NCBI GenBank assembly: GCA_017526725.1
Contig: JAFXRA010000246.1
Coordinates: forward strand, 1-6,620
Direction: 5' to 3'
Origin: Candidatus Rifleibacteriota bacterium
GTDB lineage: Bacteria > Riflebacteria > Ozemobacteria > Ozemobacterales > Ozemobacteraceae
DNA: 6,620 nucleotides
Below the pieces are notes generated by a model, which saw nothing but the letters and a program-made list of their open reading frames with translations, did no database searches and was not told the origin of the DNA. Shown one piece after another: positions 1 to 6,620 of the stretch. The position numbers were made by a program, and so were the translations under genes. The first letter of the stretch is position 1. Every line of letters begins with the position of its first letter.

Positions 1-3000
1 AAATGGTTGTGAAAAACAGGTAACTGCAATATTGAGAAATCATAATGCCGGTGATGAAAATCTTGTTACTTGGACAAGTGCTGATTCTTCTATAATCGAA
101 ATATCTGGTTCTCCTGGTCGAACTGCTGTTTTACATGCAATTGGCAGCGGCAGTCATCAAACCTATGTAACTGTTCATCTTGACGGTGCTCTTTCTGATA
201 AAAAGATTCTGATTCTTTCTGCAGATACAGAAGCAGAACTTTCATCTATGAAATGCATATATTCTGATTCAACTTATCTTCGTATTTCAGAAGGTGAAAC
301 AAAAGAGCTTTTAATAGATACGATAGGTCTTTCTGCTTCAGACAGAATTTCTTGGTCTTCTGATAATCCTTCTATTTGTACAGTATCTGGTAATTCAACA
401 ATTCCTAATAATTCAAAAGGAACAATCACAGCAGTTTCACAAGGTAATACAACAATTACAGCTTATCTTGATGGATGTCAGAGTGTTATATTTGATGTAA
501 CTGTTTTACCTGAAGGTGTTTCTTCTGAAATATATGATGAAAATGCCGGTTATATGACAACAAGACTTAATGCTGTTGTTCTTGAAAATGTTGGTGATTC
601 TGTTCTTTTGAGTATTGAAGGCGTAAATATTTCTGAACACGATTTACAGCTTCATACTAAGTGGGAAATAAATGACCTCAATCCTGATCCGGACAATCCT
701 GTATTTTCTCTTTCTGGTAATCCTGGAAAAAATATTACTCTTTCTTCAAATAAACCTGGCAAAAGTAATATTAAAGTCACAAATAAGTATTCTGCTAATT
801 CTCTTAATATAAGTGCAAAGTGTGGAGAGCTTTATGAATGGACAGATAATTATATTATATATATTACCACAGAAGAAGATGTTATTAATATTAAGAAAGG
901 AGATGTTATTGTTTTTGGAGCAAGCCTTGTAAATACCAATCAGACAGGTTCTTTCAGCTGGGCTGTTGAAAACGATAACGGTTCTGGGAAAAATGATTTT
1001 ATTGAAATTACCGGTCTTTCTGGCGGTACATGTAATATTAAAGCAATTGAAGCAGGCCAGACTGTTTTAACTATAAATAATACTCTTTGTCCTGATATTA
1101 CAAAAGAGGTTCTTGTCAATGTTGCAAATTCTGATGAAGAAATAAAAGGTTTCAGATATCTTTCAACAAAAAATAATGTTGTTGCTGTAGGTCAGGGGCA
1201 GACTGTCTCTGTTTCTGTTGAAATGAAAAATTCTGACGAACTTGTTCTTTCCGGCTATAACTGGCTTCCACAAAACCCTTCAATCTGTTCCGTTGCTTTT
1301 TCTGGAAGTGTAGCAACTATCAAAGGTGAAACATGTGGAACTACAAAAATAGTTGTATCTAATGACAGCTATTGTAATTATGATTTAGAAATTATTGTTA
1401 ATGTTGTGGATCCTATTCTTGCAGCAGAAAATCCTTATATAAGCTGTAATAATATTGTTACTTGTGTTGTTGGTGAAAGTCCTGTTACTGTTGCAGCTGA
1501 ACTTGTTGGTGGTAAAGAAAGTGATAATATGGGTTTCAGATTTACACTTTCTGGCCCTGATATCATATCTCTTAATTATGCAAATAATTCAGCTCAGATT
1601 AAAGCTGTAAAAGAAGGTGTAACACAGGTTATTGTTTCTCATTCTAATCCTTCTGTAATATCTCGAAGTATTCTTGTAATTTGTGAACCAAAACCAGTTA
1701 ATCCTTGTTATATATCTGTTCCTGAAAGCATAATTAAAATGAAACCTTCTGATGCTGAAAGAACTATTACCGCATCTTTGATAAACGGTTCTGGAGGTGA
1801 TGAATATGATTTTAAGTGGTGGAGTGATGATTATTCGAAGATTAACATGAATTATTCTGGTAATTCATGTATTATAGAACCTATATCTTCTGGTATAGTT
1901 ACTATACATTGTTCACATCCAAAAGCTGTTTCTGTTAAAGATATTATTCTTTATATAAGTGAATATAATGAATTTGCTTTCAGTCAGAATAGTATTGAAC
2001 TTGTTTCCGGAGATGTATCATTTATAAACATGGAGGTTCCGGCAACTTCTTTTGACTCCTATATTACATATACTTCTACAGATAATAATATTTGTTATCC
2101 AACCGGTAATAATTCTGTCTGTACTTTAACAGCAGGCAGTGTAACTGGTTCTTCAAAATACTGTACAATCAAAGCTGTTCTTCACAGCAAAGGAGGCGGT
2201 GTTCAAGCCGAAGCTTCGCTTTCTGTCAGTGTTTCCAAAAAAGATAATACAAGACCTTTTATTGTTCTTACAAATCCAAATAAAACTATTATAGACGGTT
2301 ATAAAAAAGGTGATACAATTTCTCTTTCTGCAAAAATTAATGGAACTACTTCTGATACTACATTCAGTGGACTTAAATGGTATATTAAAAAAACTGATTC
2401 TGTGATTGGTTTTAATACTTCAACTGGTGTAAATAATGATTTGGATTATAAATATTTTCAGGGGAAAGATGTTGTAATTAAAGCTCTTAATTCAGGTGAG
2501 ACAACAATTACAATCAAGCATGATGATGAAAACGGCAAAGCTTATAATCCTCTTACAATTCATGTAATTATCGGTGGTGTTAATGAACCTACAATTACTT
2601 TAAATTATGAAGAACTTTCCTGTTATCTTGGTGAAGATCAGATTGAGTTAATTCCTGTTATTAGAAATATTCCAAATGGTGCTGATTCTGAAATAATCTG
2701 GAGTGTCGATAATCCTAATCAGGATTATTTCATTTTTGAAACATCTAATGACAAGGCTTTTGTTTTGCCTAATAAAATTGGGCAAGCCACTGTTTCTGCA
2801 AAACTCAAATCTTATCCTAATGTTTCTGCTTCATGTGTAGTTAAAGTTAAAGAAACTGAAACTATACGTTTTTTTGTTTATGATAATGAAACAACACAAT
2901 CTCAAAAAAATTATATAAACATGTTCAATGTAAAACCTGGAGAAACAAAGCTTCTTCATTGGGAAACTGTTCCTCCAAGAGATAAAATAACAGGTCTTAA

Positions 3001-4321
3001 ACTTGGTGATAATCTTTACTTTCAGACAAATGATATTAAATCTGATAATGGATATGGCGGTTATTTGAAAAATTATAATGGCAATTCATATCCGGTAGAT
3101 TCCAGCGGAAATGCTTATATAGGTACTTTAATCGTTCAGGGTAAGTCAACAACCGGTTCAACATTTATAACTGTAGAAACAGCTTCTAAACGCTCGGCTT
3201 CACTTACTGTAACTAATGATTATAATTATCTTCTTACAACTGATAAATCTATTATTGCTGCAACACCTAAAGAGGTACATAGTGAATCTTCTTCAAATAA
3301 TCTTAAAATCATGGATATTCATTATGAAATAAGACCTTCTAATGCCGTTCTTTATATACAGCCGATGGATGGCCGCAATGAAGTCTGTTCTGAAAAACTT
3401 GTTCTACAAAATGAAAATTATGCTTCTGGTGCAGCCTGTAAAGCAACCTGGGTAGGTGGAAATAACTATAATTATTGGGAAATTAAAAATCACAAAATTA
3501 GAAATGATACTAATTATACTGATATAGCTGAAGGTACTTTAAGATTCTGGACAGATGGCGAAGTAAATACTTCAGTTCTTATTTACGCTGTAAATAAAAA
3601 TATTGTTACTTCAAGTGGTCAGGAGCAAACAAATGAAGAACCTTTTGGTGATAAAATAATTGATATTAAAGTTTGTTATCAAACTCATAGTTTTAAACCT
3701 CAAATAGACCAGAATTATCCTTATGTTTACAGGTATTCTGATCCTAATATAAATAATGGATATTCATATTATGACAGTACAAATAATGTTATAATTCTCG
3801 GAGATGGTGAAGAAATTAAGGGATTGGTTACTACAGATAAAACCAATGAACCTTATTCTTCCGTTGTAATTAAACAGACAAGATTTAAAAGTTCAGGTCA
3901 AAATAATGGAAAAAAAGATGCTGCGAATAAATTTCAAGAACAATATATGCCTAGTGGAAATGTAAAAATTAATGACCTTAATGATAAACATGATAAAGCT
4001 CCATTTGATATTTTCCATAGCCATGATTATGCAGTTTATCAATACAAAAATCAAAATGGTGGTTATGACAAGGTAAAAGAAACCAGTACCGAACATAATA
4101 TGTTTAATATTGCAACACCAAATGACAAAATATTTGAAATTGACAATAGTACAATAAGGCTTTCTGTGTTTGTTGGATGGCTTGAAGTAACTTATTTTAA
4201 TTATTATGAAAAAATGGATAAAACATATAATATACCTATTTATGTTCAGGTAAGAAATACTTTATGTACTAATGGTACAGAAAGTGATAATCCTTATTAT
4301 AAAAAATATCTTGGTGATTAA
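1..4321 (+). CDS. Large Ig-like (BIG2-type) repeat surface protein, 5'-truncated by window
   Basis: The frame is open from base 2 to the TAA at 4319-4321, giving 1,439 visible codons. The TTG at 32 is an internal leucine codon, not a start: the ten codons before it are open and continue the same beta-rich module, and no ribosome binding site or signal peptide lies there. About eleven tandem modules of 80-120 residues fill residues 1-1074. They show the BIG2 pattern: a Trp before a polar stretch (TWTSADSS, SWSSDNPSIC, IWSVDNP), an SG turn (ISGSPGRT, VSGNST, YSGNSC), then an IxAxxxGxTxI strand pair (ITAVSQGNTTITA, IKALNSGETTITI). Residues 1075-1439 do not show this pattern. No catalytic signature is visible. 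BIG2-type arrays are known as adhesin and surface-protein scaffolds, so export and a structural or adhesive role are inferred. The N-terminus, and hence any lipobox, lies outside the window. The gene is followed after 15 bases by a related lipoprotein gene. I am confident of the coding call and the Ig-like repeats, and unsure of the function. Confidence 0.93.
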   Translation, partial: NGCEKQVTAILRNHNAGDENLVTWTSADSSIIEISGSPGRTAVLHAIGSGSHQTYVTVHLDGALSDKKILILSADTEAELSSMKCIYSDSTYLRISEGETKELLIDTIGLSASDRISWSSDNPSICTVSGNSTIPNNSKGTITAVSQGNTTITAYLDGCQSVIFDVTVLPEGVSSEIYDENAGYMTTRLNAVVLENVGDSVLLSIEGVNISEHDLQLHTKWEINDLNPDPDNPVFSLSGNPGKNITLSSNKPGKSNIKVTNKYSANSLNISAKCGELYEWTDNYIIYITTEEDVINIKKGDVIVFGASLVNTNQTGSFSWAVENDNGSGKNDFIEITGLSGGTCNIKAIEAGQTVLTINNTLCPDITKEVLVNVANSDEEIKGFRYLSTKNNVVAVGQGQTVSVSVEMKNSDELVLSGYNWLPQNPSICSVAFSGSVATIKGETCGTTKIVVSNDSYCNYDLEIIVNVVDPILAAENPYISCNNIVTCVVGESPVTVAAELVGGKESDNMGFRFTLSGPDIISLNYANNSAQIKAVKEGVTQVIVSHSNPSVISRSILVICEPKPVNPCYISVPESIIKMKPSDAERTITASLINGSGGDEYDFKWWSDDYSKINMNYSGNSCIIEPISSGIVTIHCSHPKAVSVKDIILYISEYNEFAFSQNSIELVSGDVSFINMEVPATSFDSYITYTSTDNNICYPTGNNSVCTLTAGSVTGSSKYCTIKAVLHSKGGGVQAEASLSVSVSKKDNTRPFIVLTNPNKTIIDGYKKGDTISLSAKINGTTSDTTFSGLKWYIKKTDSVIGFNTSTGVNNDLDYKYFQGKDVVIKALNSGETTITIKHDDENGKAYNPLTIHVIIGGVNEPTITLNYEELSCYLGEDQIELIPVIRNIPNGADSEIIWSVDNPNQDYFIFETSNDKAFVLPNKIGQATVSAKLKSYPNVSASCVVKVKETETIRFFVYDNETTQSQKNYINMFNVKPGETKLLHWETVPPRDKITGLKLGDNLYFQTNDIKSDNGYGGYLKNYNGNSYPVDSSGNAYIGTLIVQGKSTTGSTFITVETASKRSASLTVTNDYNYLLTTDKSIIAATPKEVHSESSSNNLKIMDIHYEIRPSNAVLYIQPMDGRNEVCSEKLVLQNENYASGAACKATWVGGNNYNYWEIKNHKIRNDTNYTDIAEGTLRFWTDGEVNTSVLIYAVNKNIVTSSGQEQTNEEPFGDKIIDIKVCYQTHSFKPQIDQNYPYVYRYSDPNINNGYSYYDSTNNVIILGDGEEIKGLVTTDKTNEPYSSVVIKQTRFKSSGQNNGKKDAANKFQEQYMPSGNVKINDLNDKHDKAPFDIFHSHDYAVYQYKNQNGGYDKVKETSTEHNMFNIATPNDKIFEIDNSTIRLSVFVGWLEVTYFNYYEKMDKTYNIPIYVQVRNTLCTNGTESDNPYYKKYLGD
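2..3223 (+). repeat. Array of about eleven divergent Ig-like modules in gene 1
   Basis: Approximate module limits, judged by eye from the recurring strand pattern, are: 0 (partial) 2-253; 1 254-517; 2 539-838; 3 839-1147; 4 1148-1426; 5 1427-1684; 6 1706-1960; 7 1970-2248; 8 2255-2578; 9 2591-2860; 10 2864-3223. Modules 0, 1 and 9 are closest to canonical BIG2. Modules 4, 5 and 6 begin with a YLS/YIS-type strand, and 5 and 6 end in an SHxxP or SHPxA stretch. Module 5 has Phe (GFRFTLSG) where the others have the conserved Trp. Modules 2, 3, 8 and 10 carry loop insertions, and module 10 is the least certain. The repeats are protein-level only: DNA identity between modules is limited to short stretches, so they are old duplications rather than recent tandem copies. 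Confidence 0.8.
3224..4318 (+). other. Unassigned C-terminal region of gene 1 (about 365 residues)
   Basis: After the last Ig-like strand (about ITVETASKRSASLTVTND) the protein changes character. Codons for Asn, Tyr, Lys and Asp dominate, and the SG-turn and IxAxxxG patterns disappear. Visible landmarks are VVIKQTRF (about 3866-3889), a His-containing stretch with FHSHDY (4013-4030), and a beta-rich end containing GWLEVTYFNYYEK and IPIYVQVRN shortly before the stop. Four cysteines fall in it (EVCSEK, AACKAT, KVCYQT, TLCTNG). I do not recognise the family. Its position at the tip of a long Ig-like stalk suggests a terminal binding or assembly domain, which is inference only. It contains no transmembrane segment and no LPXTG-type sorting signal. 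Confidence 0.55.
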
Positions 4322-4324
4322 TTT

Positions 4325-4329
4325 GGAGG
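4325..4329 (+). promoter_or_regulatory. Ribosome binding site of gene 2
   Basis: GGAGG lies seven bases upstream of the ATG at 4337, which is ideal Shine-Dalgarno spacing and fixes that start. An ATG at 4330 directly abuts the GGAGG and opens only six codons before TAA, so it is not the start. The whole gap between the genes (4322-4336) is 15 bases. It has no room for a promoter or terminator and supports co-transcription with gene 1. Confidence 0.9.
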
Positions 4330-4336
4330 ATGCTTT

Positions 4337-4399
4337 ATGAAAAATATTAAATTATTTTCTGTTTTATTTTTATTCTTAACTTGTATTTTATCTTCTTGT
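4337..4399 (+). other. Lipoprotein signal peptide with lipobox, Cys21
   Basis: The peptide has a short basic n-region (MKNIK), a hydrophobic core (LFSVLFLFLTCI) and the box LSSC, with the Cys codon at 4397-4399. Ser at -1 and -2 with Leu at -3 fits the relaxed lipobox known from spirochaetal lipoproteins. Signal peptidase II cleavage before Cys21 would leave a lipid anchor followed by a Lys/Asp/Glu-rich tether. A second Cys at residue 16 lies inside the hydrophobic core and is a poorer candidate. Which membrane face receives the protein cannot be decided from sequence. Confidence 0.88.
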
Positions 4400-6620
4400 C
4401 ATTTTGTTCAGTCATTAAAAGAAGATGACATTAAAAAAGAATCCATAACCCTTACATTTGACAAAGATAAAACAAATATAAATCTCGGCTCTATGGAAAT
4501 TATAAATCTTAAAACTTCCAAAAATCAGAATTCTGCCGATATTAAATGGTCTTATGATACTTCTGTAATTAATGCCAGAACTGATAATTATTCTGCAATC
4601 ATAACCGGAATTCAGCCTGGTACAACAAGTATAACAGCATCTTGCGGTGATAACTCAGTATCTTGTCTTGTAACTGTTACTTCAACTTCACATGTTGTTA
4701 CTGTTGCAAATCCTTATGTATATACCTCTACAGATTACGTAATGATTAAACCTTCCCAGACTTTCCGCATTAATGCTTCATTGTTCGGAGGCACAGCATC
4801 TGATCTTGGCGGTTTTACATGGTCTATTGATAATCCTCACATAGCCAGCGTTTCTGTTGAAAATAATTATTGCTGGATTACAGGTGTTTCTGATGGTATA
4901 GCACGTCTTACTGTAAAACATAATAAAGCTGCTTACGGTTATTCTGTTCTTGTTAATTGTAGTTCTGATGGTACTAATCTTACTTATATCACTACTTCAG
5001 AAAATGTAATTTCTATTAATCTTACAGATTCTAATACAGCAGATTTTGCGGTAGATCTTATGAATGCTCCTTCTTCTGAGTATGCTTCTGCTTTTACATT
5101 TAAGGTAATTGATGAAAATGGCAATGAACTTTCTGATGGCCCTGTAAAAATTACAAAAGCAGGTTCTCTTAATGTTAGTCTTGAAGCATCTAAAATAGGG
5201 GAGTGTTTTATCAGATGTTCACATCCGGATGCTGTTTATGATATGGATATTCTTGTCCGTGTAACACAGGAAGCTGATATTTCTTTTATTGAACCGTCTG
5301 AAACTCTTGTAATGGTTTCAGATCATGAAAATAAAACTATATCTGCTAAGCTTATAAGTTCTACTATTAATGATGATTTCCCGGTATTTACCTGGAACTT
5401 TTCCGAAAATGCTTCTGATTTTATTGAATACTCTCTTTTGAATGGAAATGGTGTTAATACTGGTGATAGTATTTCTATAAAAGGAAAACGAAACGGTTCA
5501 GTTAAAATTACAGTCAGTTATCCGGGAGCAGGTTCCCGTGAGATTGTAATTTTGTGTCGTAATCTTAATACTTCTGCAGCAGATGCACAGGTTTATATTT
5601 CAACTTCACAAAATTATATCCAGCTTACTCCTTCGTCAGAACCTGTAACAGTTAACGTGAATATAACAAATCTTGATCAAAGTGAAATAGACAGTGTTAA
5701 ATGGTCTATTACTAATGATGCACTAGATGGAAGTACAAATAAAGTTATTGACTGGAAAACTGGCAATGGTACTTCGATTTCAAAATCAGCTCGTAGTGCT
5801 TTATCTGTTCCAGCTTCTGCTTATTGTGTAATAGAACCTTTAAGAGCCGGTACTGCATATATTGATATAAGTCATCCAAAAGCTCTCTATCCTACACGTA
5901 TTACAGTTGTTGTTAAGGAACCTGCAGTACAGGTTCCTGTTGTTCCTTATATTGAATATGAAGAACGACCGGTAATAATGATTCAAAATGGAAACACTTA
6001 TACTGTTCCTGTTAAACTGTTTAATGCACAAGATGAATCTCTTCTTCAATGGGTTGTATCAGAGGGTTCTGTTACTGTTTCTTCTTCAGGTCTTTCCTGT
6101 GTTATCAATGCTCCTTCTGAGGGTAGTGGTATAACTTCTTCTGTTGTCACTGTTTCTTATCCCGGTGCTTCTTCCCTGAATTTCTATGTTCATACTTTTG
6201 ATACTATTAGTGAATTTGATTCTATTGATGTCAAAAGTTTTTATTCAACAGATACATATAAATCTGTTGTCACAGGCCAGACTGTATATTTGAATACTGA
6301 ATCTTTGGGATTAGAAGAGACCGATATAATCAATTGGCAGATTATCCAGGGTTCTGAATTTATTTCTTTTGAGACATCTGGTTCTTCTTCGTCTGTTACA
6401 GGACTTGCTCCAGGTATTTCTGTTATTAAATCATGGATAAATAATGTCGGTGAAATTGTTTTTACCGTTAAGATTAAACAGGAAGGTGTTTTATCCGAGA
6501 AAGACCCTTGTTATCTTTCTACATCCGAAAATGTTGTTTATTTTGATGGTGCTGGTGAAACTCGTACAATCAGTATTACGGCTTTCAATATTGAAAACTA
6601 TATGCTTGAGGGTCTTTCTT
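4337..6620 (+). CDS. Ig-like (BIG2-type) repeat lipoprotein, 3'-truncated by window
   Basis: The frame is open from the ATG at 4337 to the right edge: 761 full codons with no stop, so the C-terminus is missing. The start is fixed by GGAGG at 4325-4329. Residues 1-20 form a lipoprotein signal peptide (Lys2 and Lys5, then a hydrophobic stretch rich in Leu and Phe) ending in LSSC, with Cys21 as the predicted lipidated residue. Residues 22-36 are a charged tether. Residues 37-116 form a compact canonical BIG2 module (DIKWSYDTSVINAR, IITGIQPGTTSITASC). Seven further modules follow at about 124-208, 215-312, 315-409, 417-528, 538-622, 631-718 and 723-761 (cut). Several end in SHPDA, SYPGA or SHPKA. 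Modules closely resemble some in gene 1, so the two are paralogues. The inferred role is a membrane-anchored, elongated surface or periplasmic protein, with ligand unknown. No enzyme motif is visible. Whether it ends in a region like the gene 1 C-terminus cannot be seen here. Confidence 0.93.
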   Translation, partial: MKNIKLFSVLFLFLTCILSSCHFVQSLKEDDIKKESITLTFDKDKTNINLGSMEIINLKTSKNQNSADIKWSYDTSVINARTDNYSAIITGIQPGTTSITASCGDNSVSCLVTVTSTSHVVTVANPYVYTSTDYVMIKPSQTFRINASLFGGTASDLGGFTWSIDNPHIASVSVENNYCWITGVSDGIARLTVKHNKAAYGYSVLVNCSSDGTNLTYITTSENVISINLTDSNTADFAVDLMNAPSSEYASAFTFKVIDENGNELSDGPVKITKAGSLNVSLEASKIGECFIRCSHPDAVYDMDILVRVTQEADISFIEPSETLVMVSDHENKTISAKLISSTINDDFPVFTWNFSENASDFIEYSLLNGNGVNTGDSISIKGKRNGSVKITVSYPGAGSREIVILCRNLNTSAADAQVYISTSQNYIQLTPSSEPVTVNVNITNLDQSEIDSVKWSITNDALDGSTNKVIDWKTGNGTSISKSARSALSVPASAYCVIEPLRAGTAYIDISHPKALYPTRITVVVKEPAVQVPVVPYIEYEERPVIMIQNGNTYTVPVKLFNAQDESLLQWVVSEGSVTVSSSGLSCVINAPSEGSGITSSVVTVSYPGASSLNFYVHTFDTISEFDSIDVKSFYSTDTYKSVVTGQTVYLNTESLGLEETDIINWQIIQGSEFISFETSGSSSSVTGLAPGISVIKSWINNVGEIVFTVKIKQEGVLSEKDPCYLSTSENVVYFDGAGETRTISITAFNIENYMLEGLS
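4445..6620 (+). repeat. Array of at least eight Ig-like modules in gene 2
   Basis: Approximate limits are: I 4445-4684; II 4706-4960; III 4979-5272; IV 5279-5563; V 5585-5920; VI 5948-6202; VII 6227-6490; VIII 6503 to the edge. Conserved Trp occurs in KWSYD, TWSIDNP, TWNFSEN, KWSITND, QWVVSEG and NWQIIQG. Module III has Phe instead (AFTFKVIDENG). Many modules begin with a YxST-(S/D)-x-(N/Y) strand: TYITTSENVI, VYISTSQNYI, FYSTDTYKSV and CYLSTSENVV. Module V is the longest, owing to an insertion around its SISKSARSA stretch, and is joined to module VI by a Pro/Val linker (EPAVQVPVVP). Module boundaries are approximate. Confidence 0.8.
5916..5938 (+). repeat. Perfect 9-bp inverted repeat with 5-base loop, inside gene 2
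   Basis: AGGAACCTG (5916-5924) and CAGGTTCCT (5930-5938) are exact reverse complements separated by CAGTA. The element is in frame and encodes part of the Pro/Val linker between modules V and VI. No T-run follows the right arm, so it is not a typical intrinsic terminator. It may fold as an mRNA hairpin, or it may be a chance result of codons for the repeated Val-Pro linker. Confidence 0.6.

Noticed and set aside
32..34. TTG as a start codon for gene 1
   Set aside because: The same frame is open to the window edge and the upstream codons belong to the same Ig-like module. No Shine-Dalgarno sequence or signal peptide is present.
840..870. TATA-like AT-rich stretch as an internal promoter
   Set aside because: It encodes a normal beta strand (DNYIIYITT) and has no paired -35 element or downstream gene start.
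2191..2196. Internal AGGAGG resembling a ribosome binding site within gene 1
   Set aside because: No ATG, TTG or suitably spaced GTG follows, and it encodes a Gly-rich loop (KGGGV) in the continuous frame.
2869..2910. Seven-base T run (2869-2875) and seven-base A run (2904-2910) as phase-variation tracts
   Set aside because: Both are short and expected in AT-rich coding DNA. The frame is intact, and a similar A run at 2387-2393 shows they are not special.
3983..4030. His cluster around FHSHDY as a metalloenzyme active site
   Set aside because: The spacing matches no metal-dependent enzyme motif I recognise, and the surroundings show no catalytic fold.
3893..4096. Minus-strand open frame of 67 codons
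   Set aside because: It lies wholly antisense to the strongly coding C-terminal region of gene 1. Its Ile/Phe-rich product is what AT-rich coding DNA gives when read backwards, and no ribosome binding site or family motif supports it.
4330..4350. ATG at 4330 as the start of gene 2 or of a leader peptide
   Set aside because: It directly abuts the Shine-Dalgarno sequence and stops after six codons (MLYEKY), in a different frame from gene 2.
5840..6049. Minus-strand open frame of 69 codons
   Set aside because: It is antisense to modules V and VI of gene 2, with a low-complexity Asn/Arg/Ile/Phe product typical of a shadow frame.

Overview
This AT-rich window holds two very large, same-strand genes that encode extracellular Ig-like repeat proteins, and almost nothing else. 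Both genes run off the window. The first enters from the left edge and ends at 4321. The second starts at 4337, is preceded by a strong Shine-Dalgarno sequence, and stays open through the right edge (761 codons visible). The gap is 15 bases with no terminator, so the pair is most simply read as part of one operon.

Organism: the features that point to a spirochaete, most likely a host-associated Treponema, are a low-GC coding style rich in TCT, CTT, GTT and AAA codons, a Leu-Ser-Ser-Cys lipobox, and long arrays of divergent BIG2-like modules with SG-turn and SHPxA motifs. This is recognition of style, not a database match. Another low-GC Gram-negative is possible.

Layout: 1-4321 is gene 1 (C-terminal 1,439 codons visible). 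It has about eleven Ig-like modules (2 to about 3223) followed by a C-terminal region of about 365 residues (3224-4318) that I cannot assign to a family. 4325-4329 is the ribosome binding site of gene 2. 4337-6620 is gene 2, with a lipoprotein signal peptide, one short canonical BIG2 module and at least seven longer modules, the last cut by the window edge. Position 5916-5938 holds a perfect 9-bp inverted repeat inside gene 2, at an inter-module linker.

The two proteins share individual modules more specifically than a generic Ig-like fold would require. Module 5 of gene 1 pairs with module II of gene 2, and module 6 of gene 1 pairs with module V of gene 2. They therefore look like paralogues built from a common stock of modules. 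The inferred role is an anchored, elongated cell-surface or periplasmic structure, such as adhesion or a stalk. No catalytic domain, RNA gene, mobile element, CRISPR array or complete promoter was found.
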